Below are positions 8,391-16,264 of a DNA stretch of 38,412 nucleotides, piece by piece (the stretch's first letter is position 1; every line of letters begins with the position of its first letter). The stretch spans positions 1-38,412 of the forward strand of contig JAISHU010000132.1 in assembly GCA_031262385.1 (NCBI GenBank). The letters are read 5' to 3'. The stretch is from Mediterranea sp. (in: CFB group bacteria) (GTDB lineage Bacteria > Bacteroidota > Bacteroidia > Bacteroidales > Bacteroidaceae). The translations under genes were made by a program, and so were the position numbers. The notes below the pieces were generated by a model. It was not told where the DNA came from. It searched no databases and was given only the letters and a program-made list of their open reading frames with translations.

Positions 8391-9302
8391 TTAACGATAG
8401 GAAGCCTGTACGAACGGAGCATCCAGCAGGTAGTCCAAACTGACCTTTACGCTCTCTTCGACCGGCATGCTGTACGCCTCTATTTCGGCAACAAGCTCTT
8501 TGGTACCGGCAAGAACGGCGTTCTTAAAGATAGCATCGAATCCTACCATACCGCTCTGACCGATTTCGCGGTGGTCTTTGATATGGAGTATCTTGAAGCG
8601 ACCGGGGTATTTGGTGAAGTAATCCACCGGACTGCTTTGTCCGCGCACCACCCAATACACATCCATTTCAAAGAATACGTCGTCGGGGTTGGTGTGCGCG
8701 AGCATGTAGTCGAACATCACCTCGCCTTCCACTTTCACAAACTCGTGGCTGTGGTTGTGATAGCCAAACAACATGCCTTGCTCCTTACAAAGTTTGCCCA
8801 CCGCGTTGTAGTAAGTGCAATAGGTTGCCAAATCCTTAAGCGTTTGGGGCACATCCATCCACGGCATCACCACATACTTCATGCCGGCTGCCTTATGGTC
8901 GGCAAAGCATTGCTTCCACCACTCCAGCGAAGGAGTGAAGTCGCCCGTAGCCAACTCTTCTGCCGACAGCGGTTTGTTGCAATGCGATGAGATTACCTCC
9001 ATGCCGGCAGCTTCCACATCGGCTTTGAACTGTTCGGGTGTGCGCCCGTAAAACTTTCCGTTAGCATAGCCGGCAGCCTCAACGCCGGTGTAGCCCATGG
9101 CGGATAAGCGGGCTAAAAGATTGGTATAAACCGTGTCGGCGTGCGTTTCGCTGTTTTGCACGTTGTTTAAGATACCTCTTACAGAGTAGAGTTGGATAGC
9201 AATTTCTTTTTTCACTTTTTCAGAATGATTGGGTTGGGTACAAGAGAGCAATGCCGTCCCCGCAAGGACGGCGATTGCCAATGATTTTAGATTTGTTTTC
9301 AT
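8391..9302 (-). CDS. Lipoprotein TIM-barrel sugar isomerase/epimerase-like enzyme
   Basis: A 303-residue protein of the xylose-isomerase-like TIM-barrel (AP endonuclease 2) superfamily. The signal peptide ends in a lipobox, LLSC, so it is lipid-anchored. Features include YSVRG near the start of the barrel, HNHSHEF, and acidic and histidine residues (FEMDVYWV, HIKDH) of the kind that bind a divalent metal and a sugar. It is the third gene after a Gfo/Idh/MocA dehydrogenase and a DUF1080 protein. In Bacteroides, enzymes of this type have been linked to the hydratase or isomerase step of 3-keto-glycoside breakdown; that role here is inferred from the cassette. Confidence 0.88.
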   Translation of the reverse strand: MKTNLKSLAIAVLAGTALLSCTQPNHSEKVKKEIAIQLYSVRGILNNVQNSETHADTVYTNLLARLSAMGYTGVEAAGYANGKFYGRTPEQFKADVEAAGMEVISSHCNKPLSAEELATGDFTPSLEWWKQCFADHKAAGMKYVVMPWMDVPQTLKDLATYCTYYNAVGKLCKEQGMLFGYHNHSHEFVKVEGEVMFDYMLAHTNPDDVFFEMDVYWVVRGQSSPVDYFTKYPGRFKILHIKDHREIGQSGMVGFDAIFKNAVLAGTKELVAEIEAYSMPVEESVKVSLDYLLDAPFVQASYR

Positions 9303-9320
9303 GGGATGCGACGGTATTTG

Positions 9321-10199
9321 TTAATCCATTACTTTCACACGGATATTACGAAACCACACATCGTCGCCATGGTCTTGCAGGCCGATAAAGCCTTCGTGGT
9401 TCTCGCCGCCGCAATTGTTCAGCAGGCTGAAAGCCAACGGCCATTTTTCCTCGCTGAACTTGCTTGCCTGCAACATATCCGTCCACTGCTTGGTCCACAG
9501 GTGATATTCCAGCACGTTTTCGTCGTTCTGTCCGTGCACCACGGTGCCTTTGTATATCATAATCTTAGCCTTGTTCCACTCGCCGAAAGGTTTGGCGTTT
9601 TGCGGAACGGCAGGAATCATGTCGTAGAGCGAAGCCGATTGGCGGTCGCCGTTTTTACCTAATTTGGCATCCGGATGATTTGCGTTATCGAGCACCTGAT
9701 ATTCGGGCGCAGAGATGTAAATGGGTTCGAGAACCTCGTTGCCGTCTTTATCGGTAGAGGTCACCTCTTGTGCCAGATACAAGATGCCCGAGTTGCCGCC
9801 TTTGGAGATTTTCCATTCCAGCTCCAGCTCGAAGTTTTTAAACTTGTGGGCGAATATCAGGTCGCCGCCGTCGCCGTCTTGTGCTTCACCGCCACCGGTG
9901 CCGTTGAATTTGATGCAGCCATCCTCGATAGTCCACTTGCCGGGCACACGGTCTTTGCCGTATCCGCGCCAGCCGTTGAATGTTTTACCGTCGAATATAA
10001 CGATGTAACCGTCTTTGTCGACTGTCAGTTTCAGGCTGTCCGTTTCGGGAGCTTTCAGCGATTTAGAGTACGACACCGACAGTTCGGTAGCCGGTTGTTC
10101 CGCCTGTGCACCGTCGGACTTCTTCTGTCCGCAAGAGGTCAGCAAACCTACGGTCAACAGGCAAGTTAAAGAATAAAACAGAGTTCTCATAAGATTCAT
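9321..10199 (-). CDS. DUF1080 lipoprotein, probable 3-keto-glycoside hydrolase/lyase
   Basis: A 292-residue lipoprotein with lipobox LLTSC and a DUF1080 (3-keto-disaccharide hydrolase) jelly-roll domain over most of its length. Recognisable family segments are FDGKTFNGWRGYGKD, NFELELEWKISKGGNSGI, and the closing GFIGLQDHGDDVWFRNIRVK. The family fold resembles a concanavalin-type lectin or glucanase. It is known to cleave glycosides that have been oxidised at C3. The start is taken at 10199; a second ATG at 10190 would also give a good signal peptide, whereas upstream in-frame ATGs run into the dehydrogenase gene. It sits between the dehydrogenase and the TIM-barrel gene on one transcript. Confidence 0.9.
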   Translation of the reverse strand: MNLMRTLFYSLTCLLTVGLLTSCGQKKSDGAQAEQPATELSVSYSKSLKAPETDSLKLTVDKDGYIVIFDGKTFNGWRGYGKDRVPGKWTIEDGCIKFNGTGGGEAQDGDGGDLIFAHKFKNFELELEWKISKGGNSGILYLAQEVTSTDKDGNEVLEPIYISAPEYQVLDNANHPDAKLGKNGDRQSASLYDMIPAVPQNAKPFGEWNKAKIMIYKGTVVHGQNDENVLEYHLWTKQWTDMLQASKFSEEKWPLAFSLLNNCGGENHEGFIGLQDHGDDVWFRNIRVKVMD

Positions 10200-10231
10200 A
10201 TTGTTAATTAATTGGATGTGTAGTAACATTG

Positions 10232-11716
10232 TCACGGCATAGCGGGCAATTGCCATCCTTGCCTGTAGTGATGCTTCACCAGCTCGGCGGCAAACTCGCG
10301 TGCGTTGACCGGATCGGTCCATGTCTTATCGAACGTGGGGTGTCCGTCGTGTATCTTAAAGCCGTCTTTCACCACCGTGCGAATGGTTTCGTTTTCGCCG
10401 ATGTTGGTAAACTGCATATTGACGCCGTCCCATTGCAACGTTTTGTTGAGTCCTTGCAGACGCACGGCAAGTACGCCCATCACCACCATTTCGTTCATCG
10501 GTCCCGATTCGGCAAAGTCTGCTTTGGCAGGCACACGGTCGGCACGGTTTTCTTTTGCCGCACGCACCCAGTCCATTTCGTGACCACCGTTCATCGCATT
10601 GGGCACACGTCGGCACACCTTCGGTGCGTTGGGGACGCGTCCCGACAACAAGAAAGGCTTTTGTCCGTAGCAACCGCACACCAACGTATCTTTGGTTCCG
10701 TGGAAGATAGTCAGTCCGCCACCGGGTCCCATGAGTTCCTTTCCTACGGGGAATCCTTCGGGGCGTTCGGGTAGTAAACCACCGTCGTACCAGTGGATTT
10801 CTACTTCGGGCATAGCTACTTTGGGCATGTTATCGCGTGCGGGAAATATCATCTTAACATGTTGTGCTTGCGGAGCACAAGCCGACAGCAGCAGCGTGGA
10901 CGAACCTTCTACGCTGGTGGGGTAGCCCAACTTCAGCGCGCGGAACGGTTGGTGCAAGATGTGGCACGCCATATCTCCCAAAGCGCCGGTGCCATAGTCC
11001 CACCATCCGCGCCAATTCCACGGGTGATAGATTTCGTTGTACGGATTCAGCTTAGCAGGTCCGGTAAACAAATCCCAGTTCAGTGTACCCGGTATGCGAT
11101 CTACCTTTTCGGGAGCATTCAGTCCTTGCGGCCATATCGGACGGTCGGTAGCACACTCTACTTTGGTGACATCGCCAATCTCGCCGTTCCATATCCATTC
11201 GCACACCAAGTCGGTGCCTTCGTCCGAAGCCCCTTGATTACCCATTTGCGTAGCCACGCCGGTAGAAGCAGCCAGACGGGTGAGCAGACGCGATTCGTAC
11301 ACCGAATGTGTCAACGGCTTCTGAACATACACATGCTTGCCCATAGTCATGGCATCGGCAGTAATAATAGCATGGGTATGGTCGGCGGTTGCCACAATTA
11401 CGGCATCAATCGACTTACCCATTTCATCGTACATCTTGCGATAGTCCCAGTATTTTTTAGCATTGGGATACTCTGCAAACACTCCTTTAGCGTACTTCCA
11501 GTCCACATCGCAAAGCGCTACGATGTTTTCCGTATCTTTCACATGAGTGAGATTGGTGTGTCCAATTCCACCGATACCTATCCCCGCAATATTCAGTCGG
11601 TCGCTGGGAGGTACATGTCCATGACTCCGTCCGAGTATGGTACTCGGCGCAATAACAAGCCCAGCTAAAGCAAGCGAGCCTGTCTTAAGAAAATCTCTTC
11701 TTGAAATGTCTGACAT
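10232..11716 (-). CDS. Tat-exported Gfo/Idh/MocA-family oxidoreductase
   Basis: A 494-residue NAD(P)-dependent dehydrogenase. The N-terminus carries a twin-arginine signal (SRRDFLK followed by a hydrophobic stretch), so it is folded with its cofactor before export. The Rossmann nucleotide motif is GIGIGGIG near residue 46. The usual EKP catalytic motif appears as YVQKPLTH, with glutamine replacing glutamate. The C-terminal half is the alpha/beta substrate domain. Context with DUF1080 and a TIM-barrel enzyme fits oxidation of a glycoside at C3 as the first step of a periplasmic pathway. Substrate identity is unknown. It is the first gene of the three-gene unit. Confidence 0.93.
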   Translation of the reverse strand: MSDISRRDFLKTGSLALAGLVIAPSTILGRSHGHVPPSDRLNIAGIGIGGIGHTNLTHVKDTENIVALCDVDWKYAKGVFAEYPNAKKYWDYRKMYDEMGKSIDAVIVATADHTHAIITADAMTMGKHVYVQKPLTHSVYESRLLTRLAASTGVATQMGNQGASDEGTDLVCEWIWNGEIGDVTKVECATDRPIWPQGLNAPEKVDRIPGTLNWDLFTGPAKLNPYNEIYHPWNWRGWWDYGTGALGDMACHILHQPFRALKLGYPTSVEGSSTLLLSACAPQAQHVKMIFPARDNMPKVAMPEVEIHWYDGGLLPERPEGFPVGKELMGPGGGLTIFHGTKDTLVCGCYGQKPFLLSGRVPNAPKVCRRVPNAMNGGHEMDWVRAAKENRADRVPAKADFAESGPMNEMVVMGVLAVRLQGLNKTLQWDGVNMQFTNIGENETIRTVVKDGFKIHDGHPTFDKTWTDPVNAREFAAELVKHHYRQGWQLPAMP

Positions 11717-11779
11717 AAGTTCTTGTTTTTAAAAAAGGATTTGTATTTAGTTTAATGAGAAATAGCGTAACCAATCCGA

Positions 11780-11813
11780 CAAAAATAGTCGAAATAATTT
11801 AATCAATGCCAAA
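11780..11813 (-). promoter_or_regulatory. Promoter of the oxidoreductase/DUF1080/TIM-barrel operon
   Basis: On the minus strand, TATTTTTG at 11780-11787 matches TAnnTTTG and TTTG at 11810-11813 matches the -33 element, with a 22 bp spacer, slightly longer than usual. The leader to the ATG at 11716 would be about 55 nt. Confidence 0.55.
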
Positions 11814-11876
11814 TAAATAAAGCGTTTATGTTATAAAACATAGAGTTTTAGAAACTTTGTTATTGTATTTTGTTTT

Positions 11877-11884
11877 TAACTTTG
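11877..11884 (+). promoter_or_regulatory. -7 promoter box upstream of the small membrane ORF
   Basis: TAACTTTG matches TAnnTTTG, and a TTTG occurs at 11856-11859 with a 17 bp spacer, a little short. The next ATG is at 11902. It is back to back with the minus-strand promoter at 11780-11813. Confidence 0.5.
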
Positions 11885-11901
11885 CTATCGATAAAACGAT
11901 A

Positions 11902-12150
11902 ATGAAGTATCACCCTCCAAAAACAAGAATTATGGTAATTATAAATTTTATCACCGTCTGTTTGGCTAAAACGACAGAACTGTTACACACCACACTCGCC
12001 CTTGGTTACAGCGAAGGCTATCAACGGGGCTACGCCATAGGAAAAGAACTAAGGAGTATCGTAGATATGTTAGATCCCGTATTTAATATATTGGTGTTGG
12101 TAATGCTATTTGCTATTTACTCCAAGCTCAAGGAAAGAGGGCTTCGATGA
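11902..12150 (+). CDS. Possible small two-helix membrane protein, unrecognised
   Basis: An open frame of 82 codons that I do not recognise. It has two hydrophobic segments, about residues 9-19 (IMVIINFITVC) and 55-69 (VFNILVLVMLFAIY). They are separated by a polar, Gly/Tyr-rich stretch (YSEGYQRGYAIGKEL), and the C-terminus is basic (SKLKERGLR). A good -7 box lies 17 nt upstream of the ATG at 11902, which argues for expression. An alternative start at 11932 would follow the same promoter and leave 72 residues. It stands alone between divergent and repeat-containing regions, and it could still be a chance ORF. Confidence 0.4.
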   Translation: MKYHPPKTRIMVIINFITVCLAKTTELLHTTLALGYSEGYQRGYAIGKELRSIVDMLDPVFNILVLVMLFAIYSKLKERGLR

Positions 12151-12251
12151 AAACATATACACTATTTGCTTGCTCTACTACACTTGTTGTTATGGGGCGA
12201 AAGTTACCGTTCACACATTATCACATTGGCACATTATTTCCAATTTCCACA
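12151..12251. other. Gene-free spacer with short CACATT repeats
   Basis: No gene is seen. From 12213 to about 12250 the sequence is low complexity, with CACATT recurring at roughly 10-11 bp intervals (CACATTATCA, CACATTGGCA, and again near 12249). It directly precedes repeat copy A. Confidence 0.5.
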
Positions 12252-12769
12252 TCATAATGTCGCAATATTGTATTTTCTACTAACTCGTACTTTGTAAAAA
12301 ACGTGCCTTTAAACCGCACGCTATGCATTTACTCCCGCTACTTAACGAACCAACTCGGCGGAAACAATGAATCAACTCCGCGGAAACAACAAATCATCTG
12401 CACGAAAACAACAAACTGTCGACGCGAAAACAACGAATCAACTGCCGGCTAAAGAAATTATCCCGGCAAGTTAAGCTGTATATCCCGCCGAATTATTGTG
12501 TTATCCCGGCAAGTTATCACACTAACTCGGCAAGATAATTTCATAAAGTTCTTTTTGGGGCTGTTTTTTCGCGCTGAACGTGCTTTTAGTATTTTGACAT
12601 AATTTCCTTATATCTTTCTGTAAGTATGCGTATTAAGGTGCTATTTTTACATAGTTTAACGCGCTATACTCGCACGAAAGTCACCGAGCCGTACTTTAGT
12701 CCGAAATAAGCCCGTTTTTCGAGGGTTCGTTTGACGTTTTGACACTTTGATAGATGCGTCGCCCGCAGA
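12252..12769 (+). repeat. Dispersed non-coding repeat, copy A (518 bp)
   Basis: This block is repeated as its reverse complement at 34019-34541. By eye the copies are about 90% identical, with one 5 bp indel. Two blocks of nearly 60 bp are perfectly conserved (around 12538-12594 reversed, and 12635-12696 reversed). The centre contains a nine-unit 21-22 bp tandem array. No terminal inverted repeats or obvious target-site duplications are visible, and there is no transposase. The only long frame reads through the array but contains a TAA at 12450-12452 in this copy. It ends about 60 bp upstream of the -7 box for the GHL10 gene. Confidence 0.9.
12334..12534 (+). repeat. Nine-unit 21-22 bp tandem array inside copy A
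   Basis: Five 22 bp units (12334, 12356, 12378, 12400, 12422) share a CGGAAACAACRAATCA-like pattern, the first being degenerate. A 6 bp GCCGGC spacer follows (12444-12449). Four further units of 21, 21, 22 and 21 bp (12450, 12471, 12492, 12514) share a TTATCCCGGCAAG-like end. The period equals about two turns of DNA. Units are divergent and there are no unique spacers, so this is not a CRISPR. Confidence 0.85.
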
Positions 12770-12830
12770 GGCACTCTCGACCCGCTAAATTTTAATCTAT
12801 CTACCAACTTTCCACCGCTTTTTTTTTGCT

Positions 12831-12838
12831 TATCTTTG
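12831..12838 (+). promoter_or_regulatory. -7 promoter box for the GHL10/meaB unit
   Basis: TATCTTTG, a perfect TAnnTTTG, is 19 nt upstream of the ATG at 12858. It is preceded by a run of nine T residues. No clear -33 box. It lies outside repeat copy A. Confidence 0.6.
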
Positions 12839-12857
12839 TCGCAACAATTTTAAAAGA

Positions 12858-14363
12858 ATGACTTCAAAACTCTTACTAACGTTTTATGCGCTACTGCTTT
12901 CGCTGACCTTATCGGCACAATATCAAGCAGATCGCTATCCCAAACGGGAATTTAGGGCAGCATGGATTCAAGCAGTGAACGGCCAATTTAAGGGTGTTCC
13001 CACCGAACAAGTACAACAATCACTGATTAGCCAGCTCAATGCACTTCAACAAGCAGGCATCAATGCCATTATCTTTCAGGTACGTCCCGAAGCCGACGCA
13101 CTGTATGCTTCGACTTTAGAACCGTGGAGCCGTCTACTCACCGGCACACAAGGCAATATGCCTCAACCCTACTGGGACCCCATGGCGTTTATGGTTGAAG
13201 AGTGTCATCGCCGCTGCATGGAATTTCATGCGTGGATTAATCCGTATCGCGTTAAGACGTCGTTGAAAAACCAACTGGCGCCTACACATATCTATTTCCA
13301 ACACCCCGATTGGTTTGTGACTTACGGCGACCAACTGTTCTTTAACCCCGCACTGCCCGAAAGCCGCGAATGGATCTGCCGCGTGGTAAGCGACATCGTA
13401 TCGCGCTACGATGTAGATGCCATTCACATGGACGACTACTTCTATCCCTACCCTATTGCCGGAGTGGAATATCCCGACGACGAAGCTTTTGCCCGCTATG
13501 GCGGAGGCTTCACCGACCGGGGCGACTGGCGACGCGACAACGTAAGCCTGCTTATTCGCAAAGTACACGAAACCGTGCGCGAACTCAAACCGTGGGTGAA
13601 GTTCGGTATCTCGCCTTTCGGAGTATATCGCAACGAAAGCAGCGACCCGTTGGGCAGTCGCACACAAGCACTGCAAAACTACGACGACCTCTATGCCGAC
13701 GTACTGTTCTGGGCACGCAAAGGGTGGATAGACTACAACATCCCGCAGATATATTGGCAGATAGGTCATCCGCGCGCCGACTACGCCGTACTGGTGGAAT
13801 GGTGGGCACGTCATTCGGAAAACCGCCCGCTATTTATCGGTCAGTCGGTAATAAACACCGTACAAAATGCTGACCCCGAGCAGCCCGAAGCTAACCAACT
13901 CACCGCTAAAATGCGTCTGCAACGCATGTACCAAAGCATCGAAGGAAGCAGTCAGTGGCCTGCAAGCGCAGTCGTCGAGAATATCGGCGGATACCGCGAT
14001 TCGCTGATGAACGAATATCATCGCTATCCCGCACTGCCTCCCGTATTCGATTTTATAGACGACGTTGCACCCGATAAGGTACGCAAACTTAAACCGGTGT
14101 GGACTGCCGACGGTTATATCCTCTTCTGGACGGAACCCAAATATAAGGAAGAGATGCAACGCGCCGTGCAATATGTGGTTTACCGCTTCGACAACAAAGA
14201 AAAAGTTGACCTCAACGACCCGTCGCACATCGTTACCGTTACCCGCAACCCCTTCTACAAATTGCCCTACGACAACGGCAAAACCAAGTACCGCTATGTA
14301 GTAACGGCACTCGACCGTCTGCACAACGAATCGCGTTCGGCAAGCAAAAAAATAAAACTTTAG
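12858..14363 (+). CDS. Secreted family-10-like glycosyl hydrolase (GHL10)
   Basis: A 501-residue exported protein with a signal peptide ending LSAQ (about residue 21). The GHL10 TIM-barrel domain covers about residues 28-340. It begins FRAAWIQAVNGQF and includes NAIIFQVRPEADALY, FHAWINPYR, VDAIHMDDYFYPYP and KFGISPFGVYR, in which conserved acidic residues (the DD of HMDDYF) probably form the active site. The last 90 residues look like a fibronectin-type III fold. Family members act on glycans, with peptidoglycan or related polymers proposed, but the substrate here is unknown. It is 21 bp upstream of meaB and probably shares its transcript. Confidence 0.9.
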   Translation: MTSKLLLTFYALLLSLTLSAQYQADRYPKREFRAAWIQAVNGQFKGVPTEQVQQSLISQLNALQQAGINAIIFQVRPEADALYASTLEPWSRLLTGTQGNMPQPYWDPMAFMVEECHRRCMEFHAWINPYRVKTSLKNQLAPTHIYFQHPDWFVTYGDQLFFNPALPESREWICRVVSDIVSRYDVDAIHMDDYFYPYPIAGVEYPDDEAFARYGGGFTDRGDWRRDNVSLLIRKVHETVRELKPWVKFGISPFGVYRNESSDPLGSRTQALQNYDDLYADVLFWARKGWIDYNIPQIYWQIGHPRADYAVLVEWWARHSENRPLFIGQSVINTVQNADPEQPEANQLTAKMRLQRMYQSIEGSSQWPASAVVENIGGYRDSLMNEYHRYPALPPVFDFIDDVAPDKVRKLKPVWTADGYILFWTEPKYKEEMQRAVQYVVYRFDNKEKVDLNDPSHIVTVTRNPFYKLPYDNGKTKYRYVVTALDRLHNESRSASKKIKL

Positions 14364-14384
14364 AAACGTTTTCACACACGTCCA

Positions 14385-15482
14385 ATGAAACATCCCGAAA
14401 ACAGTGAAGCCTACAAAGGTCTGACCGTCAATGCAGGCATCGAACAACCGTCGTCCGTCAACCCCTACCTCCATACCCGTCACAAACGCCGCCAACTCGG
14501 TGTAACCGAATATGTAGAAGGCATCGTAAAAGGTGACGTTACCATTCTAAGCCAAGCCGTTACGCTGGTAGAAAGCATGAAACCCGAACATCAAACAATC
14601 GCACAAGAGGTGATAGAAAAATGTCTGCCCCACTCGGGCAACTCCGTACGCATAGGCATCAGCGGAGTACCCGGAGCCGGCAAAAGTACCTCTATCGACG
14701 TATTCGGATTGCATGTGCTTGAACAGTATGGCGGCAAACTGGCGGTGTTGGCTATCGACCCCAGTAGCGAACGCTCCAAAGGAAGTATCTTGGGCGACAA
14801 GACACGCATGGAGAAACTCGCCGTTCATCCTAAATCGTTCATTCGCCCCAGTCCGTCCGCCGGCTCGCTGGGCGGAGTGGCACGCAAGACACGCGAAACC
14901 ATTATCTTGTGCGAAGCCGCCGGATATGATAAGATATTCGTAGAGACCGTAGGCGTGGGACAAAGCGAAACTGCCGTACACTCCATGGTGGACTTTTTCT
15001 TGCTGATACAACTCGCCGGTACGGGCGACGAACTCCAAGGCATCAAACGCGGCATCATGGAGATGGCGGACGGCATCGTCATCAACAAAGCCGACGGCGA
15101 CAACATTGACCGTGCCAAACTCGCCGCCACCCAATTTCGCAACGCACTGCACCTCTTTCCGGCACCCGAAAGCGGGTGGGCACCCCAAGTGCTTACCTAT
15201 TCGGGCTTCTACGGATTGGGAGTAAAAGAGATATGGGACATGGTGTACGCATACGTCGCCTTTGTGAAAGAGAACGGCTACTTTGAATACCGCCGCAACG
15301 AACAAAGCAAGTACTGGATGTACGAAAGCATCAACGAACAGCTTCGCAACAGCTTCTACCACAACCCTGTAGTAGAAAAAATGCTCTCCGAAAAAGAGAT
15401 GCAGGTGCTGCAAGGAAAACTCACCTCGTTTGTGGCAGCAAAAAGCCTGCTCGATACCTATTTTGAAGAAATGAAGCGGTAA
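14385..15482 (+). CDS. meaB: Methylmalonyl-CoA mutase-associated GTPase MeaB
   Basis: A 365-residue G3E-family GTPase of the MeaB/ArgK group. It protects and gates cobalamin loading of methylmalonyl-CoA mutase. The P-loop GVPGAGKST is at about 94-102. The switch segment VETVGVGQSE lies near 186, and the base-specificity motif NKADGD follows at about 232. The mutase genes are not in the window; Bacteroides use that enzyme in the succinate-propionate route. It closely follows the GHL10 gene without an evident promoter, and a hairpin terminator lies 13 nt after its stop. Confidence 0.95.
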   Translation: MKHPENSEAYKGLTVNAGIEQPSSVNPYLHTRHKRRQLGVTEYVEGIVKGDVTILSQAVTLVESMKPEHQTIAQEVIEKCLPHSGNSVRIGISGVPGAGKSTSIDVFGLHVLEQYGGKLAVLAIDPSSERSKGSILGDKTRMEKLAVHPKSFIRPSPSAGSLGGVARKTRETIILCEAAGYDKIFVETVGVGQSETAVHSMVDFFLLIQLAGTGDELQGIKRGIMEMADGIVINKADGDNIDRAKLAATQFRNALHLFPAPESGWAPQVLTYSGFYGLGVKEIWDMVYAYVAFVKENGYFEYRRNEQSKYWMYESINEQLRNSFYHNPVVEKMLSEKEMQVLQGKLTSFVAAKSLLDTYFEEMKR

Positions 15483-15495
15483 AAACATGTAAACG

Positions 15496-15530
15496 GGCGC
15501 AAAAACGTTACCTTTGCGCCCACGTTTTAT
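15496..15530 (+). terminator. Rho-independent terminator after meaB
   Basis: GGGCGCAAA (15496-15504) and TTTGCGCCC (15514-15522) form a perfect 9 bp stem with a 9-nt loop, followed by ACGTTTTATTT. It lies 13 nt after the meaB stop. Its 3' arm contains the -7 box of the next operon. Confidence 0.7.
15510..15517 (+). promoter_or_regulatory. -7 box of the queuosine operon, nested in the meaB terminator
   Basis: TACCTTTG matches TAnnTTTG. It runs from the loop into the 3' arm of the meaB terminator. A start of transcription near 15524 would give a leader of about 65 nt carrying the preQ1-I-like element. Confidence 0.55.
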
Positions 15531-15551
15531 TTCTGACGCCGCGAATAGCGG

Positions 15552-15588
15552 TCGTGTATTCCAGAACACCACGTAAAAAACAGGAACA
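15552..15588 (+). ncRNA. Candidate preQ1-I riboswitch in the leader of the queuosine operon
   Basis: The layout matches the small H-type pseudoknot aptamer of preQ1 class I. P1 is CGTG (15553-15556) with CACG (15570-15573). The 13-nt loop is UAUUCCAGAACAC. An A-rich tail, UAAAAAACAGGAA, starts at 15574. P2 is UUCC (15559-15562) pairing with GGAA (15583-15586). The ACACC before the P1 3' arm and the UAAAAAACA tail resemble the class consensus. The P2 3' strand AGGAA ends 2 nt before the ATG at 15589, so ligand binding would hide the ribosome-binding region (translational OFF). The following genes transport and make 7-deazaguanine precursors. P1 is short, and no covariance test was possible. 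Confidence 0.72.
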
Positions 15589-16260
15589 ATGAAACAACAA
15601 GTATCCGTATCTTTTATGCTGCTGGGCATACTGTTCAATGTATGCCTCATCGCAGCCAATCTTCTTGAAACCAAAGTTATTCAAGTATTCGGCATCACCA
15701 TGACTGCCGGATTGCTGGTCTTTCCGGTTTCGTACATCATCAACGACTGTATTGCCGAGGTGTGGGGCTTTAAGAAAGCACGCCTTATTATATGGACCGG
15801 TTTCGCCATGAACTTCTTTGTGGTGATACTGGGACTTATAGCCGTAGCACTTCCGGCAGCTCCTTTTTGGACCGGCGAAGAGCATTTCGACTTTGTCTTC
15901 GGCATGGCTCCGCGCATCGTGGCGGCAAGCCTCACGGCATTCTTGGTAGGCTCTTTCCTCAATGCTTATGTGATGAGCCGCATGAAAGTAGCCTGCGCAG
16001 GACGTCACTTTTCGGCACGCGCCATCTGGTCGACCGTGGTGGGCGAAACTGCCGACTCGCTCCTCTTCTTCCCCATTGCTTTCGGCGGCATCATCGCATG
16101 GAACGAACTCTTGGTGCTGATGTGCATTCAGATAGCACTGAAATCACTCTACGAAGTAATCATCCTGCCGATAACCATTCGCGTGGTGGCAGCTATCAAA
16201 CGATTCGAAGGTACCGATGTGTACGACGAGAATATTGAGTATAAGTTTTTAAGCTTTTAA
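15589..16260 (+). CDS. Queuosine precursor transporter (YhhQ/VUT family)
   Basis: A 223-residue inner-membrane protein with about six transmembrane helices. The YhhQ family imports queuine precursors (preQ0/preQ1). Typical features are [12 protein letters not shown] near residue 24, a conserved [10 protein letters not shown] loop near 50, and [14 protein letters not shown] around 150-165. It is the first gene of an operon with queC (4 bp gap) and queF. The candidate preQ1-I element overlaps its initiation region, which supports the substrate assignment. Confidence 0.93.
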   Translation: MKQQVSVSFMLLGILFNVCLIAANLLETKVIQVFGITMTAGLLVFPVSYIINDCIAEVWGFKKARLIIWTGFAMNFFVVILGLIAVALPAAPFWTGEEHFDFVFGMAPRIVAASLTAFLVGSFLNAYVMSRMKVACAGRHFSARAIWSTVVGETADSLLFFPIAFGGIIAWNELLVLMCIQIALKSLYEVIILPITIRVVAAIKRFEGTDVYDENIEYKFLSF

Positions 16261-16264
16261 ACAC

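Noticed and set aside
12356-12443. Possible CRISPR array from regular 22 bp repeats
   Set aside because: Units are contiguous and diverged, with no unique spacers, no cas genes and an identical layout in a second copy.
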